From: Sulfuricurvum sp.
Lineage (GTDB): Bacteria > Campylobacterota > Campylobacteria > Campylobacterales > Sulfurimonadaceae
Direction of reading: 5' to 3'
Length of the DNA stretch: 23,258 nt
Assembly: GCA_022729835.1 (NCBI GenBank)
Contig: DZBC01000007.1
Coordinates: forward strand, 1 to 23,258
Part shown: one piece after another, positions 15,769 through 22,403 of the stretch
Numbering within the stretch: position 1 is the first letter of the stretch
How the letters are laid out: every line of letters starts with the position of its first letter
Translations under genes and position numbers: made by a program
Notes under the pieces: model-generated
Seen by the model: the letters and a program-made list of their open reading frames with translations, nothing else
The model's database searches: none
Told to the model about the DNA's origin: nothing

Positions 15769-16215
15769 TTAGATCGCAACGTTGGAGATGTTGGTGACAA
15801 CGTCAGACATCTCAACTTTGCTAGAAGTGTAGATGCTGTTATAGTTGTACTGAAGTGCAGAAGCGAATGCCGCTTTGTCTTCGACTTTGAGCAGTTCAGC
15901 CAGGGTATCTACAGACTCGCCTTGACCCATAGCGATCTCTTTAGCCAGTTGGTCCATGTTGCCTGCTACAAACTCTTGAGCCGCATCGTTCATGACGAAC
16001 TTGACTTTTTTACAACCTGAAGTACCAGAAGTGATACCGAAGGTTTGGTTGCCCGAAGTACCGTTGGTAGTCGCTTGAAGCGCCAGCAAAACCGCAGAGC
16101 TGTCATCTTTGATGATTTGTGAACCAAGACCGCAACCGGTTTGATCGTTTACACCGGCAAACGCCATTGTAGAGAGTGCCGCAGCAGCCAAAACAGAGAG
16201 AAGAACTTTTTTCAT
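15769..16215 (-). CDS. DUF3015 family secreted protein
   Basis: A small exported protein of 148 residues and unknown function. Seen: a classical signal peptide (MKKVLLSVLAAAALSTMAFA, cleavage after AFA), then a mature part beginning GVNDQTGCGLGS and containing the hallmark TTNGTSGNQTFGITSGTSGC of DUF3015. The two cysteines (about residues 28 and 68) could form a disulfide in the periplasm (inference). The C-terminal half is helical and Ala/Glu-rich, with no membrane segment, so it is probably soluble or loosely envelope-bound. The gene has its own consensus promoter, AAGGG before the ATG, and a hairpin terminator behind it, so it looks like a strongly expressed single-gene unit. The next gene downstream encodes a DUF4105 exported protein, and the two may work together. 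Confidence 0.88.
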   Translation of the reverse strand: MKKVLLSVLAAAALSTMAFAGVNDQTGCGLGSQIIKDDSSAVLLALQATTNGTSGNQTFGITSGTSGCKKVKFVMNDAAQEFVAGNMDQLAKEIAMGQGESVDTLAELLKVEDKAAFASALQYNYNSIYTSSKVEMSDVVTNISNVAI

Positions 16216-16241
16216 AGATACCCTTTTTGTTGGAATGGAGC

Positions 16242-16247
16242 ATTATA
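16242..16247 (-). promoter_or_regulatory. Consensus -10 box of the DUF3015 gene
   Basis: A perfect TATAAT on the minus strand (16247-16242) lies in the 81-base gap between aat and the DUF3015 gene. Transcription would begin near 16235, giving a leader of about 20 bases that contains the AAGGG Shine-Dalgarno. There is no good -35 hexamer, only T-rich sequence, as is typical of housekeeping promoters in Campylobacterota. Confidence 0.65.
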
Positions 16248-16296
16248 GAGGGGCCAAACTTAAACAAAGCTAACTCCACAAAGACAAAAATGAGCA

Positions 16297-16971
16297 TTAT
16301 TTCATCATAAAAGCGGCGCTGTCGGTATCCACATCCCGCCACATAGAGAGTCGCTCCAAAAAAAATTCGCGCTCTATCTCTACAGCGCCCAAGCTTTTGA
16401 GGTGTGGTGTCGGCACCTGAGCGTCGATCAGTCCAAAACCCCAAAGGCGCAGATCCTCTACCAACTGCGCGAAAGCAACCTTAGATGCATCACGCTCTAG
16501 CGCAAACATAGATTCACCACAAAAAAGCCCACCGATGGCCACCCCGTAAAGCCCGCCCACAAGCCTACCTTCATCATACGCCTCAACGCTGTGCGCATGC
16601 CCCATCGCGTGTAGCACCTCATAAGCCTCAATCATCTCCGGCACAATCCAACTCCCCTGCTGTCCGACGCGCGGCACACTGGCGCAGTGGCGGATCACCT
16701 CCGCAAAAGCGGTGTCATAGCGCACTTCAAACTGTTTTCGCCGCTTCTGCAAAGAGCGGCGAAGCTTGAATGCATCAAGCTCCAAAATCAAACGGGGATC
16801 AGGCGACCACCACAAAATCGGATCCTCTTTGGAATACCACGGAAAGATGCCACTTCGGTAGGCCAGCATCAAACGACTAGGGGAGAGATCGCCGCCCCAT
16901 GCGACGATCCCGCTCTCATGGGCGCTACGCGGATCGGGGAAGGAGAGCTGATAGCGAAGCTGGGGAATCAC
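16297..16971 (-). CDS. aat: Leucyl/phenylalanyl-tRNA-protein transferase
   Basis: Aat transfers Leu or Phe from charged tRNA to proteins with N-terminal Arg or Lys, creating primary N-degrons for ClpS/ClpAP. The 224-residue length is usual. Seen: GGDLSPSRLMLAYRSGIFPWY, then WWSPDPRLIL, GQQGSWIVPEMIEAY, AHSVEAYDEGRLVGGLYGV, GGLFCGESMF and LIDAQVPTPHLKSLGA, all family signatures across the acyltransferase fold. The start is GTG at 16971, which shares GTGA with the clpA stop (4-base overlap), indicating translational coupling. It is the last gene of the clpS-clpA-aat operon, so tagging, recognition and unfolding are made together. Confidence 0.96.
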   Translation of the reverse strand: MIPQLRYQLSFPDPRSAHESGIVAWGGDLSPSRLMLAYRSGIFPWYSKEDPILWWSPDPRLILELDAFKLRRSLQKRRKQFEVRYDTAFAEVIRHCASVPRVGQQGSWIVPEMIEAYEVLHAMGHAHSVEAYDEGRLVGGLYGVAIGGLFCGESMFALERDASKVAFAQLVEDLRLWGFGLIDAQVPTPHLKSLGAVEIEREFFLERLSMWRDVDTDSAAFMMK

Positions 16972-19148
16972 GCAAAATAGTCAAAAGTAAGGGCGGATTT
17001 TTGATAGTCAATCGCCACCTTTCCGCCATTTTTGAGGCTACCAAAGAGCAACGCCTCGGTGAGCGGGTCTTTGATGCGCTCTTGAATGACGCGCCCAAGA
17101 GGCCGAGCACCCATCTGCGGATCATAGCCCATCTGTGCCAGATACCCGACGGCTTTGTCGCTCAGCGTGATGGATACCTTTTTCTTTTTCAGGTCCGTGT
17201 TGAGCTCAACGATGAATTTACGTACGATCTGCTCGACGATCTCCATAGAGAGCGGCGCAAACTCCACCACCGCATCGAGGCGATTGCGAAATTCCGGGGT
17301 AAAAAAGGATTTGAGCGCATTGCCGCGCGAGAGCGACTGATCGGCGTTAAAGCCCATCACCTTCGCTTCGCTTGCGCCTACATTGGAGGTCATGATGATA
17401 ATGACGTTGCGGAAATTGGCTTTGTAACCGTTGTTGTCGGTGAGCGTCGCGCTGTCCATCACCTGAAGCAAAATATTAATCAGCTCAGGATGGGCTTTTT
17501 CGATCTCATCAAGCAAAAGCACCGTATAGGGGTGCTTGCGGATCGCTTCGGTGAGCAGTCCACCCTGCTCAAACCCCACATAGCCCGGCGGCGCACCCAC
17601 CAGACGGCTCACCGCGTGTTTCTCCATATATTCGCTCATATCAAAGCGCTCGAAATGAACCCCCGCGATTTCGGAGAGTGCGCGGGCCAGCTCTGTTTTA
17701 CCGACACCCGTCGGCCCCACAAAGAGAAAAGAGGCAATAGGCCGATCCGCAGCTCCAAGCCCTGCGCGAGAACGTTTGATCGCCTGTGCAACCGTCTCAA
17801 CGGCTTTGCCCTGACCGATCACGCGCTCTTTGAGCCGCGCTTCAAGATGGCGCAGCGACTCGATATCGTCTTCGCCGATACGCGACATGGGTACGCCCGT
17901 GATTTTGGCGATAATCGCTTCGATATCGTGCGGCGTAACGGTGGTGCGCTTATGCTTTTTAAGATGAAAAGAGGCTCCTGCTTCATCGATCAGATCGATG
18001 GCTACATCAGGCAAGAAGCGTTCGGTGATATGCTTTTTTGAAAGCTCCACCGCCGAGCGCAGTGCCTTGTCGGTATATTTGACGCCATGGTGTTGTTCAT
18101 ATTTTTCGCGTAGTCCCTTGAGAATGAGGTAGCTCTCCTCCTGTGAGGGCTCATCCACATCAATCTTGGCAAAACGCCGACTCAGCGCACGGTCTTTTTC
18201 AAACACGTTACGAAACTCCCCAAAGGTCGTTGCACCCATACAACGCAGCTCACCCGAAGCCAGTGCGGGCTTGAGCTGATTAGAGGCATCCATACTGCCC
18301 CCGCTCACCGCGCCCGCCCCTACGATGGTATGGATCTCGTCGATAAACATAATGGCGTTTTTGTGTTTTTTAAGCTCATCAATCACCCCTTTGAGGCGCT
18401 TTTCGAAATCACCCCGATATTTAGTTCCGGCAAGCATCGCACCCAAATCAAGCGCATAAAGCGGTGCACGGCGCAGGATATCCGGCACTTCATCGGCTGC
18501 AATTCGCAGCGCCAACCCCTCAGCAATCGCGGTTTTGCCAACCCCTGGCTCACCCACAAGCAGAGGGTTGTTCTTCTTGCGACGGCACAAGGTCTGAATG
18601 ACCCGCTCCACTTCGTCTTCGCGTCCGATCACCGGATCGATCTTGCCGATCTTGGCTTTAAGGACCAATTCGATGGTGTACTTACTCAGCGCACTCTCCT
18701 CATCGGTAGTGCTTTGCGCTTCCATGTCACGATGCGAAATCACCTCCAGCACATCGACCCGCTTGATATCATGCTCGCCCAGCAGCAAGGCTGCGTAGGA
18801 GTGCTCCTCCTCAAAAATAGCGGCGATCAGATCCCCGACATCGGCTTGTTGCTTCTGCGCACTCTGGATATGGCGCACCATCTGATCGATCAAGCGCGAA
18901 AGTGCCATCGTTTCAAAGGGCTCTTGGTGTAGCCCTTCAGGCAGCGGATGGATATGTTCTTGGATGTAATGGCCCATCTGCTCTCTAAGATGCGCCGGAT
19001 CAGCGCCACACTCACGCAAAATATCGATTCCCTCTTTAGAGCCTGTAGCGGCAAAAAAGACGTGTTCGATGGTTAGATATTCATGACGCTGATCCTTGGC
19101 AAAACTGAGCGCCTTTTGAAAAACGGCATTAAGCTCGGCACTGATCAT
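16968..19148 (-). CDS. clpA: ATP-dependent Clp protease ATP-binding subunit ClpA
   Basis: ClpA is the AAA+ unfoldase that feeds substrates, including ClpS-delivered N-degron proteins, to ClpP. The 726 residues hold an N-terminal ClpS-binding repeat domain (about 1-140). AAA domain 1 has Walker A GEPGVGKT at about 199, MFIDEIHT and RRFAKIDVDEP. AAA domain 2 has GPTGVGKTELA at about 479, LLLDEIEKAHPE, and the sensor segment TSNVGA. The ClpP-binding loop reads MGF at about residue 598, where E. coli ClpA has IGL; this still fits the hydrophobic-Gly-Phe/Leu pattern. There is no long middle coiled coil, so it is ClpA and not ClpB or ClpC. The ATG directly abuts the clpS stop. clpP is not in this window. 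Confidence 0.97.
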   Translation of the reverse strand: MISAELNAVFQKALSFAKDQRHEYLTIEHVFFAATGSKEGIDILRECGADPAHLREQMGHYIQEHIHPLPEGLHQEPFETMALSRLIDQMVRHIQSAQKQQADVGDLIAAIFEEEHSYAALLLGEHDIKRVDVLEVISHRDMEAQSTTDEESALSKYTIELVLKAKIGKIDPVIGREDEVERVIQTLCRRKKNNPLLVGEPGVGKTAIAEGLALRIAADEVPDILRRAPLYALDLGAMLAGTKYRGDFEKRLKGVIDELKKHKNAIMFIDEIHTIVGAGAVSGGSMDASNQLKPALASGELRCMGATTFGEFRNVFEKDRALSRRFAKIDVDEPSQEESYLILKGLREKYEQHHGVKYTDKALRSAVELSKKHITERFLPDVAIDLIDEAGASFHLKKHKRTTVTPHDIEAIIAKITGVPMSRIGEDDIESLRHLEARLKERVIGQGKAVETVAQAIKRSRAGLGAADRPIASFLFVGPTGVGKTELARALSEIAGVHFERFDMSEYMEKHAVSRLVGAPPGYVGFEQGGLLTEAIRKHPYTVLLLDEIEKAHPELINILLQVMDSATLTDNNGYKANFRNVIIIMTSNVGASEAKVMGFNADQSLSRGNALKSFFTPEFRNRLDAVVEFAPLSMEIVEQIVRKFIVELNTDLKKKKVSITLSDKAVGYLAQMGYDPQMGARPLGRVIQERIKDPLTEALLFGSLKNGGKVAIDYQKSALTFDYFA

Positions 19149-19448
19149 TTACGCCTCCTCAATAATGGCTTTGAGCGGAAAACCCTGCTCACGCGCCAAG
19201 CGGCTCACTTGCGCTACTTTTGTCTCGGCCACTTCATAGGTGTATACTCCGCAAATTCCACGGTTTTTTTTGTGAATATCGAGCATGATGGCTTCGGCCT
19301 CCTGATAGCTTTTGTGAAAGATGCTCATCAATATATCGATGACAAAATCCATCGACGTATAATCATCGTTGAGCATCACGACTTTGTACATTTTGGGTTC
19401 TGCGAGCGAGAGTTCCGACTCGATTTCATACGCTTTTTTCGTACTCAA
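19149..19448 (-). CDS. clpS: ClpS, adaptor for N-degron recognition
   Basis: ClpS binds proteins with bulky N-terminal residues (Leu, Phe, Tyr, Trp) and delivers them to the ClpA N-domain. The 99-residue protein keeps the specificity residues known from E. coli: NDD at 27-29 in VVMLNDDYTSMDFVIDIL, the gatekeeper Met at 33, and His at about 59 in MLDIHKKNRGICGVYTYE. The ClpA-contacting C-terminal strand and helix (EVAETKVAQVSRLA) are intact. The start is TTG at 19448, supported by AAGGAA at 19458-19453; no ATG is available nearby except the internal Met at 20, which would cut into the fold. A TTACATGTAA palindrome overlaps the Shine-Dalgarno. It is the first gene of the clpS-clpA-aat unit, with a candidate promoter just upstream. 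Confidence 0.95.
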   Translation of the reverse strand: MSTKKAYEIESELSLAEPKMYKVVMLNDDYTSMDFVIDILMSIFHKSYQEAEAIMLDIHKKNRGICGVYTYEVAETKVAQVSRLAREQGFPLKAIIEEA

Positions 19449-19456
19449 ACGGTTCC

Positions 19457-19466
19457 TTACATGTAA
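19457..19466. repeat. TTACATGTAA palindrome, in the clpS leader
   Basis: Exact copy in the intergenic leader of clpS. Read on the minus strand it runs directly into AAGGAA, the Shine-Dalgarno for the TTG start at 19448. Confidence 0.9.
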
Positions 19467-19475
19467 AGTTGGGGT

Positions 19476-19481
19476 ACTATA
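19476..19481 (-). promoter_or_regulatory. Candidate clpS promoter -10 box
   Basis: TATAGT on the minus strand (19481-19476), one mismatch from TATAAT, lies 28 bases before the clpS TTG. The inferred start of transcription near 19469 would place the palindrome at 19457-19466 at the very 5' end of the mRNA. The 108-base gap 19449-19556 otherwise shows only a weak six-pair hairpin after the MetY-like gene, without a T-run. Confidence 0.45.
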
Positions 19482-19556
19482 ACAGGGCTTGAATATCGTT
19501 TCTCTTAAAACGCCATACGACCCGCAAAGCTTATGCTTCGTTAATGCAATTTTGAT

Positions 19557-20792
19557 TCACGTTGCCGCTTGTAACAGATCCTCAATGATATCGCGCGATG
19601 ACTCAAGCCCGATAGAGAGGCGAATGAGTCCAGGTGTAATCCCCAAAAATGCCCGTGTCTGCTCATCAAAATCACGATAAATAGTCGAAGCCATGTGCAA
19701 GGCCAGCGTGCGGCTGTCGCCGATATTGGCGGTGATGGTGGCAAGTTTGGTAGCGTTTAGCAAACGGAATGCTTCACTTTTATCTCTACAATCGATGCAC
19801 AGCAGCGGTCCGCACCCATACAAAAAAAGTGTGCGGTAGCGCTCATGGTGCGGATGATGCGTTAATGAAGGGTGGATTACATGTAAGCCCGAGGCATCAA
19901 GCGCCGCTGCCACCTCCTCCACACTGCGTGCGATTCGCTCCATTCTTAACCCCAGCGTCTCAAGACCTAGCAGCGTCAAAAAGCTGCCAAAGGCATCGGG
20001 GCTCATCCCCAGATCGCGCATCGCACGTTTTTTGGCCACCGCAATCATCGCCATCGCACCCATCTTCTCGATAAACGGGTGCAAATCGGCATAACGCGCA
20101 GTCTTGAACTTGTCATTACCCTCACCGATCGCACGATAAATCGCCGCGCCGCCAAGTGATGAAGCGTTACCGGTCAGCAGCTTGGTGGTGGAGTAGATCA
20201 CGATGTCGGCCCCCAGTTCAAAGGGACGTACACACAGTGGTGTAGTCGTGTTATCGACGATCAAAGCCACACCGTGCTTCGCGGCAATATCGGCAATCGC
20301 GGCAATATCAGGAAGACGCATGTTGGGATTGCCGACACTCTCCAAGAAGAGTAGTTTGGTTTGCCCATTGATGGCCGCTTCAATCGCTTCAAGTGCATCA
20401 ACGTCAAAAAAATGGCTCTTCACCCCAAAACGGCGTAAAGTCTCATTAAAAAGTGTGTAAGTACCGCCAAAAAGTCCGCCGATACTGATCACTTCATCAC
20501 CGACGCCCACAATCGACATCACCGCCAAAGCACTTGCCGCCATGCCCGAAGCGGTGGCAACGGAGCCTACACCTCCCTCCATCTGCGCCAAAGCAGATTC
20601 GAGCTGCGCACTGGTCGGATTACCCATGCGTGCATAGAGCGGCTTTTTGATACTGCCATCAAAAATCCCCTCAGCCGTTTCGGAATTACCGTAGCCAAAA
20701 GAGGCCGAATGAACGATCACGGGCGAAATCGGCCCCTCTTTTTTGCCAATACTCTGGACCAATTGCGTGTTACACTTTTCAAAGCGATTCAT
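19557..20792 (-). CDS. Cys/Met-metabolism PLP enzyme, MetY-like (O-acetylhomoserine sulfhydrylase type)
   Basis: A 411-residue member of the Cys/Met metabolism PLP family (gamma family of fold type I). The closest type by motif is O-acetylhomoserine sulfhydrylase, which makes homocysteine or methionine precursors from sulfide. Seen: YARMGNPTSAQLESALAQMEGG, the segment ATASGMAASALAVMS, LFLESVGNPNMRLPDI, IVDNTTTPLCVRPFELGAD, the PLP-lysine region YSTTKLLTGNASSLGGAAI (about residue 204), and RLSIGLES near the C-terminus. The usual GGHG after the lysine is replaced by TGNAS, so substrate preference is uncertain; cystathionine synthase or lyase activity cannot be excluded. Sulfide-linked assimilation would suit a sulfur-oxidising host (inference). 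It stands alone, divergent from bioD. Confidence 0.85.
   Translation of the reverse strand: MNRFEKCNTQLVQSIGKKEGPISPVIVHSASFGYGNSETAEGIFDGSIKKPLYARMGNPTSAQLESALAQMEGGVGSVATASGMAASALAVMSIVGVGDEVISIGGLFGGTYTLFNETLRRFGVKSHFFDVDALEAIEAAINGQTKLLFLESVGNPNMRLPDIAAIADIAAKHGVALIVDNTTTPLCVRPFELGADIVIYSTTKLLTGNASSLGGAAIYRAIGEGNDKFKTARYADLHPFIEKMGAMAMIAVAKKRAMRDLGMSPDAFGSFLTLLGLETLGLRMERIARSVEEVAAALDASGLHVIHPSLTHHPHHERYRTLFLYGCGPLLCIDCRDKSEAFRLLNATKLATITANIGDSRTLALHMASTIYRDFDEQTRAFLGITPGLIRLSIGLESSRDIIEDLLQAAT
19877..19886. repeat. TTACATGTAA palindrome, in the MetY-like gene
   Basis: Exact copy flanked by A and G, encoding LHV (GLHVIHPS). Confidence 0.9.
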
Positions 20793-20804
20793 TAGAATAC
20801 CTGA

Positions 20805-20810
20805 TATAAA
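20805..20810 (+). promoter_or_regulatory. Candidate bioD promoter -10 box
   Basis: TATAAA on the plus strand, one mismatch from consensus, would start transcription near 20817 and give a leader of about 26 bases before the bioD TTG. It lies within the 50-base divergent gap that also holds the opposing promoter of the MetY-like gene. No convincing -35 is seen. Confidence 0.4.
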
Positions 20811-20818
20811 ATTGCCCG

Positions 20819-20824
20819 ATTATA
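20819..20824 (-). promoter_or_regulatory. Candidate promoter -10 box of the MetY-like gene
   Basis: A perfect TATAAT on the minus strand (20824-20819) lies 26 bases before the ATG at 20792, with AGGT as the likely ribosome binding site in the short leader. It sits downstream of the opposing bioD -10 box, so the two promoters overlap and could interfere with each other. Confidence 0.5.
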
Positions 20825-20842
20825 TCCCAGCAAAGGCAAAAA

Positions 20843-21484
20843 TTGGCTAAACGGATCTTTATCACCGCTACCAATACCAACATTGGAAAAACCCACACAA
20901 CCCTGCAATTGATGCGCTACTACGCCGATATGGGAGCACGGGTTTGTGCCTTCAAACCGATTGAAACAGGCGTGAGAGACGAACCACCCGACGCTTGTGC
21001 GCTCTGGAATCTGATGCGCACACTCAATCCCCACACCTCTTCCTTACATGTAAGCGATGTGGTAGCACTCACACTGCCACTACCCGCCGCACCCTATGTC
21101 GCCAATGGGGCTCGTATCGTTGATCGTACGCAACTCTTAGAGCGGCTGACGCATCTTGAAACATACTGCGACATTCTTCTGATTGAGGGAGCCGGTGGGC
21201 TTTTGGTCCCCATTGACCCTGAGGGTATGATGATTGATTTGATTGCTCTTTTTGAAGCCAAGGCACTACTGGTAACCCATGCATCACTTGGGTGCATCAA
21301 CGACACCCTGCTTAGTCTCGAAGCGCTCCAAAGCCGCCGAATCCCGCACGAGTGGGTCGTCAACTGTCGCACACAAGACAGCGACTTCGACCACATCAGC
21401 GCCCCCTATTTTAAGGCACGCTTTCCTGATTATTATAGGCTAGATGAAGGGATTGAGAGGCTCGCTCAAGTACTCATAAAATAA
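20843..21484 (+). CDS. bioD: Dethiobiotin synthetase
   Basis: BioD closes the ureido ring of 7,8-diaminopelargonate with CO2 and ATP, the step before biotin synthase. The 213-residue protein shows the P-loop variant TATNTNIGKTHTT (Lys at 16), which resembles the Asn-containing loop recalled from Helicobacter BioD rather than GTDTxVGKT. Other motifs are AFKPIETGV (about 38-46) and LIEGAGGLLVPI (about 115). The start is TTG at 20843, with AAAGG seven bases upstream; no nearby ATG fits. It is the first gene of the plus-strand run and ends 43 bases before pyrB. No other biotin gene is in view. A TTACATGTAA copy at 21044 encodes LHV in a variable region. Confidence 0.93.
   Translation: MAKRIFITATNTNIGKTHTTLQLMRYYADMGARVCAFKPIETGVRDEPPDACALWNLMRTLNPHTSSLHVSDVVALTLPLPAAPYVANGARIVDRTQLLERLTHLETYCDILLIEGAGGLLVPIDPEGMMIDLIALFEAKALLVTHASLGCINDTLLSLEALQSRRIPHEWVVNCRTQDSDFDHISAPYFKARFPDYYRLDEGIERLAQVLIK
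21044..21053. repeat. TTACATGTAA palindrome, in bioD
   Basis: Exact copy flanked by C and G, encoding LHV (SSLHVSDV). Confidence 0.9.
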
Positions 21485-21527
21485 GTTGAGATCGGATATA
21501 CTGCGCACCAAAACAAGGAAGAAGTCC

Positions 21528-22403
21528 ATGCGCCATCTCATCCGAACCGACGATTTGAGCCTTGAAGAGATCGATGCCCTCTTTGCCGACGCGTTGCGCT
21601 ATAGCGACGGGCGCTTTGAGCGTATCTTGCAAGACCGCATTATCATCACCCTCTTTTTTGAAAACTCCACCCGCACCCGAAGCTCGTTTGAGATCGCCGC
21701 ACGACGACTTGGCGCCGATGTAGTGCACCTTGACGTCGCCAAAAGCTCTACCAAAAAAGGGGAGACTCTAGTCGATACAGCAGCCAACCTTGACGCCATG
21801 GGTCCGCACGCGATGATTGTCCGCCATACCAACGCAGGGGTCCCACAGATCCTCGCCAACCACACCCGAGCGAGCATCATCAATGCAGGTGACGGCGCCC
21901 ATGCCCACCCCACGCAAGCGCTGCTTGACCTCTACACCATGAAGCAGCACTTCAAAGATGTGCGCGGCAAAAGAGTCGCCATCGTCGGTGACATTAAAAA
22001 TTCCCGTGTCGCCAACAGCAACATCGAGCTACTCACACGCTATGGCCTCAAAGTCATTCTCGTAGGACCGCCGCAATTTATTCCCAAAAGCCCACTGGAA
22101 ACCTCAGACAATCTACAAGATATTATTGACCATGTTGATGTCATTATGAGCCTACGGACACAGACCGAGCGTCACTCCTATCCGGTTTATGCATCACTCA
22201 AAGACTACGCGAGCGACTTTTGTATCACCAAAAAACTGCTAGGAACGCGTGATATCATCGTGATGCACCCTGGACCTGTCCACCGCAATATCGATATCGA
22301 CGATGCACTTTTGGCCGATCCACGATCAAAAGTTCTTGAACAGGTCTCCAACGGTGTCCTGATACGCATGGCGGTGCTGAAAAAACTCATTTCCGATGTT
22401 TGA
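21528..22403 (+). CDS. pyrB: Aspartate carbamoyltransferase catalytic subunit
   Basis: PyrB joins carbamoyl phosphate and aspartate to carbamoyl-aspartate, the committed step of pyrimidine synthesis. The 291-residue protein shows the carbamoyl-phosphate motif FENSTRTRSSFE (about 45-55), VVHLD, a KSSTKKGETLVDT segment matching the SxxKGET aspartate loop, VRHTNAG, the active-site HPTQALLDL (about 128), and HPGPVHRNIDID near the C-terminus. The frame is open back to a TTG at 21486, but the ATG at 21528 is chosen: AAGGAAG lies just upstream and MRHLIRTDDLS matches family starts. No regulatory subunit (pyrI) follows. The last eight bases overlap the pabB start. TATACT at 21497-21502 could be a weak -10 box, without a matching -35. 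Confidence 0.96.
   Translation: MRHLIRTDDLSLEEIDALFADALRYSDGRFERILQDRIIITLFFENSTRTRSSFEIAARRLGADVVHLDVAKSSTKKGETLVDTAANLDAMGPHAMIVRHTNAGVPQILANHTRASIINAGDGAHAHPTQALLDLYTMKQHFKDVRGKRVAIVGDIKNSRVANSNIELLTRYGLKVILVGPPQFIPKSPLETSDNLQDIIDHVDVIMSLRTQTERHSYPVYASLKDYASDFCITKKLLGTRDIIVMHPGPVHRNIDIDDALLADPRSKVLEQVSNGVLIRMAVLKKLISDV

Noticed and set aside
16899..18041. A 380-codon plus-strand open frame opposite clpA
   Set aside because: It is antisense to the strongly supported clpA and aat, its product shows no recognisable domain, and long antisense frames are usual over such genes.
19515..19540. Hairpin after the MetY-like gene as a terminator
   Set aside because: Only six pairs including a G-T, and no T-run follows on the minus strand.
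21486..21527. TTG start at 21486 for PyrB
   Set aside because: The ATG at 21528 has AAGGAAG upstream and matches family N-termini.
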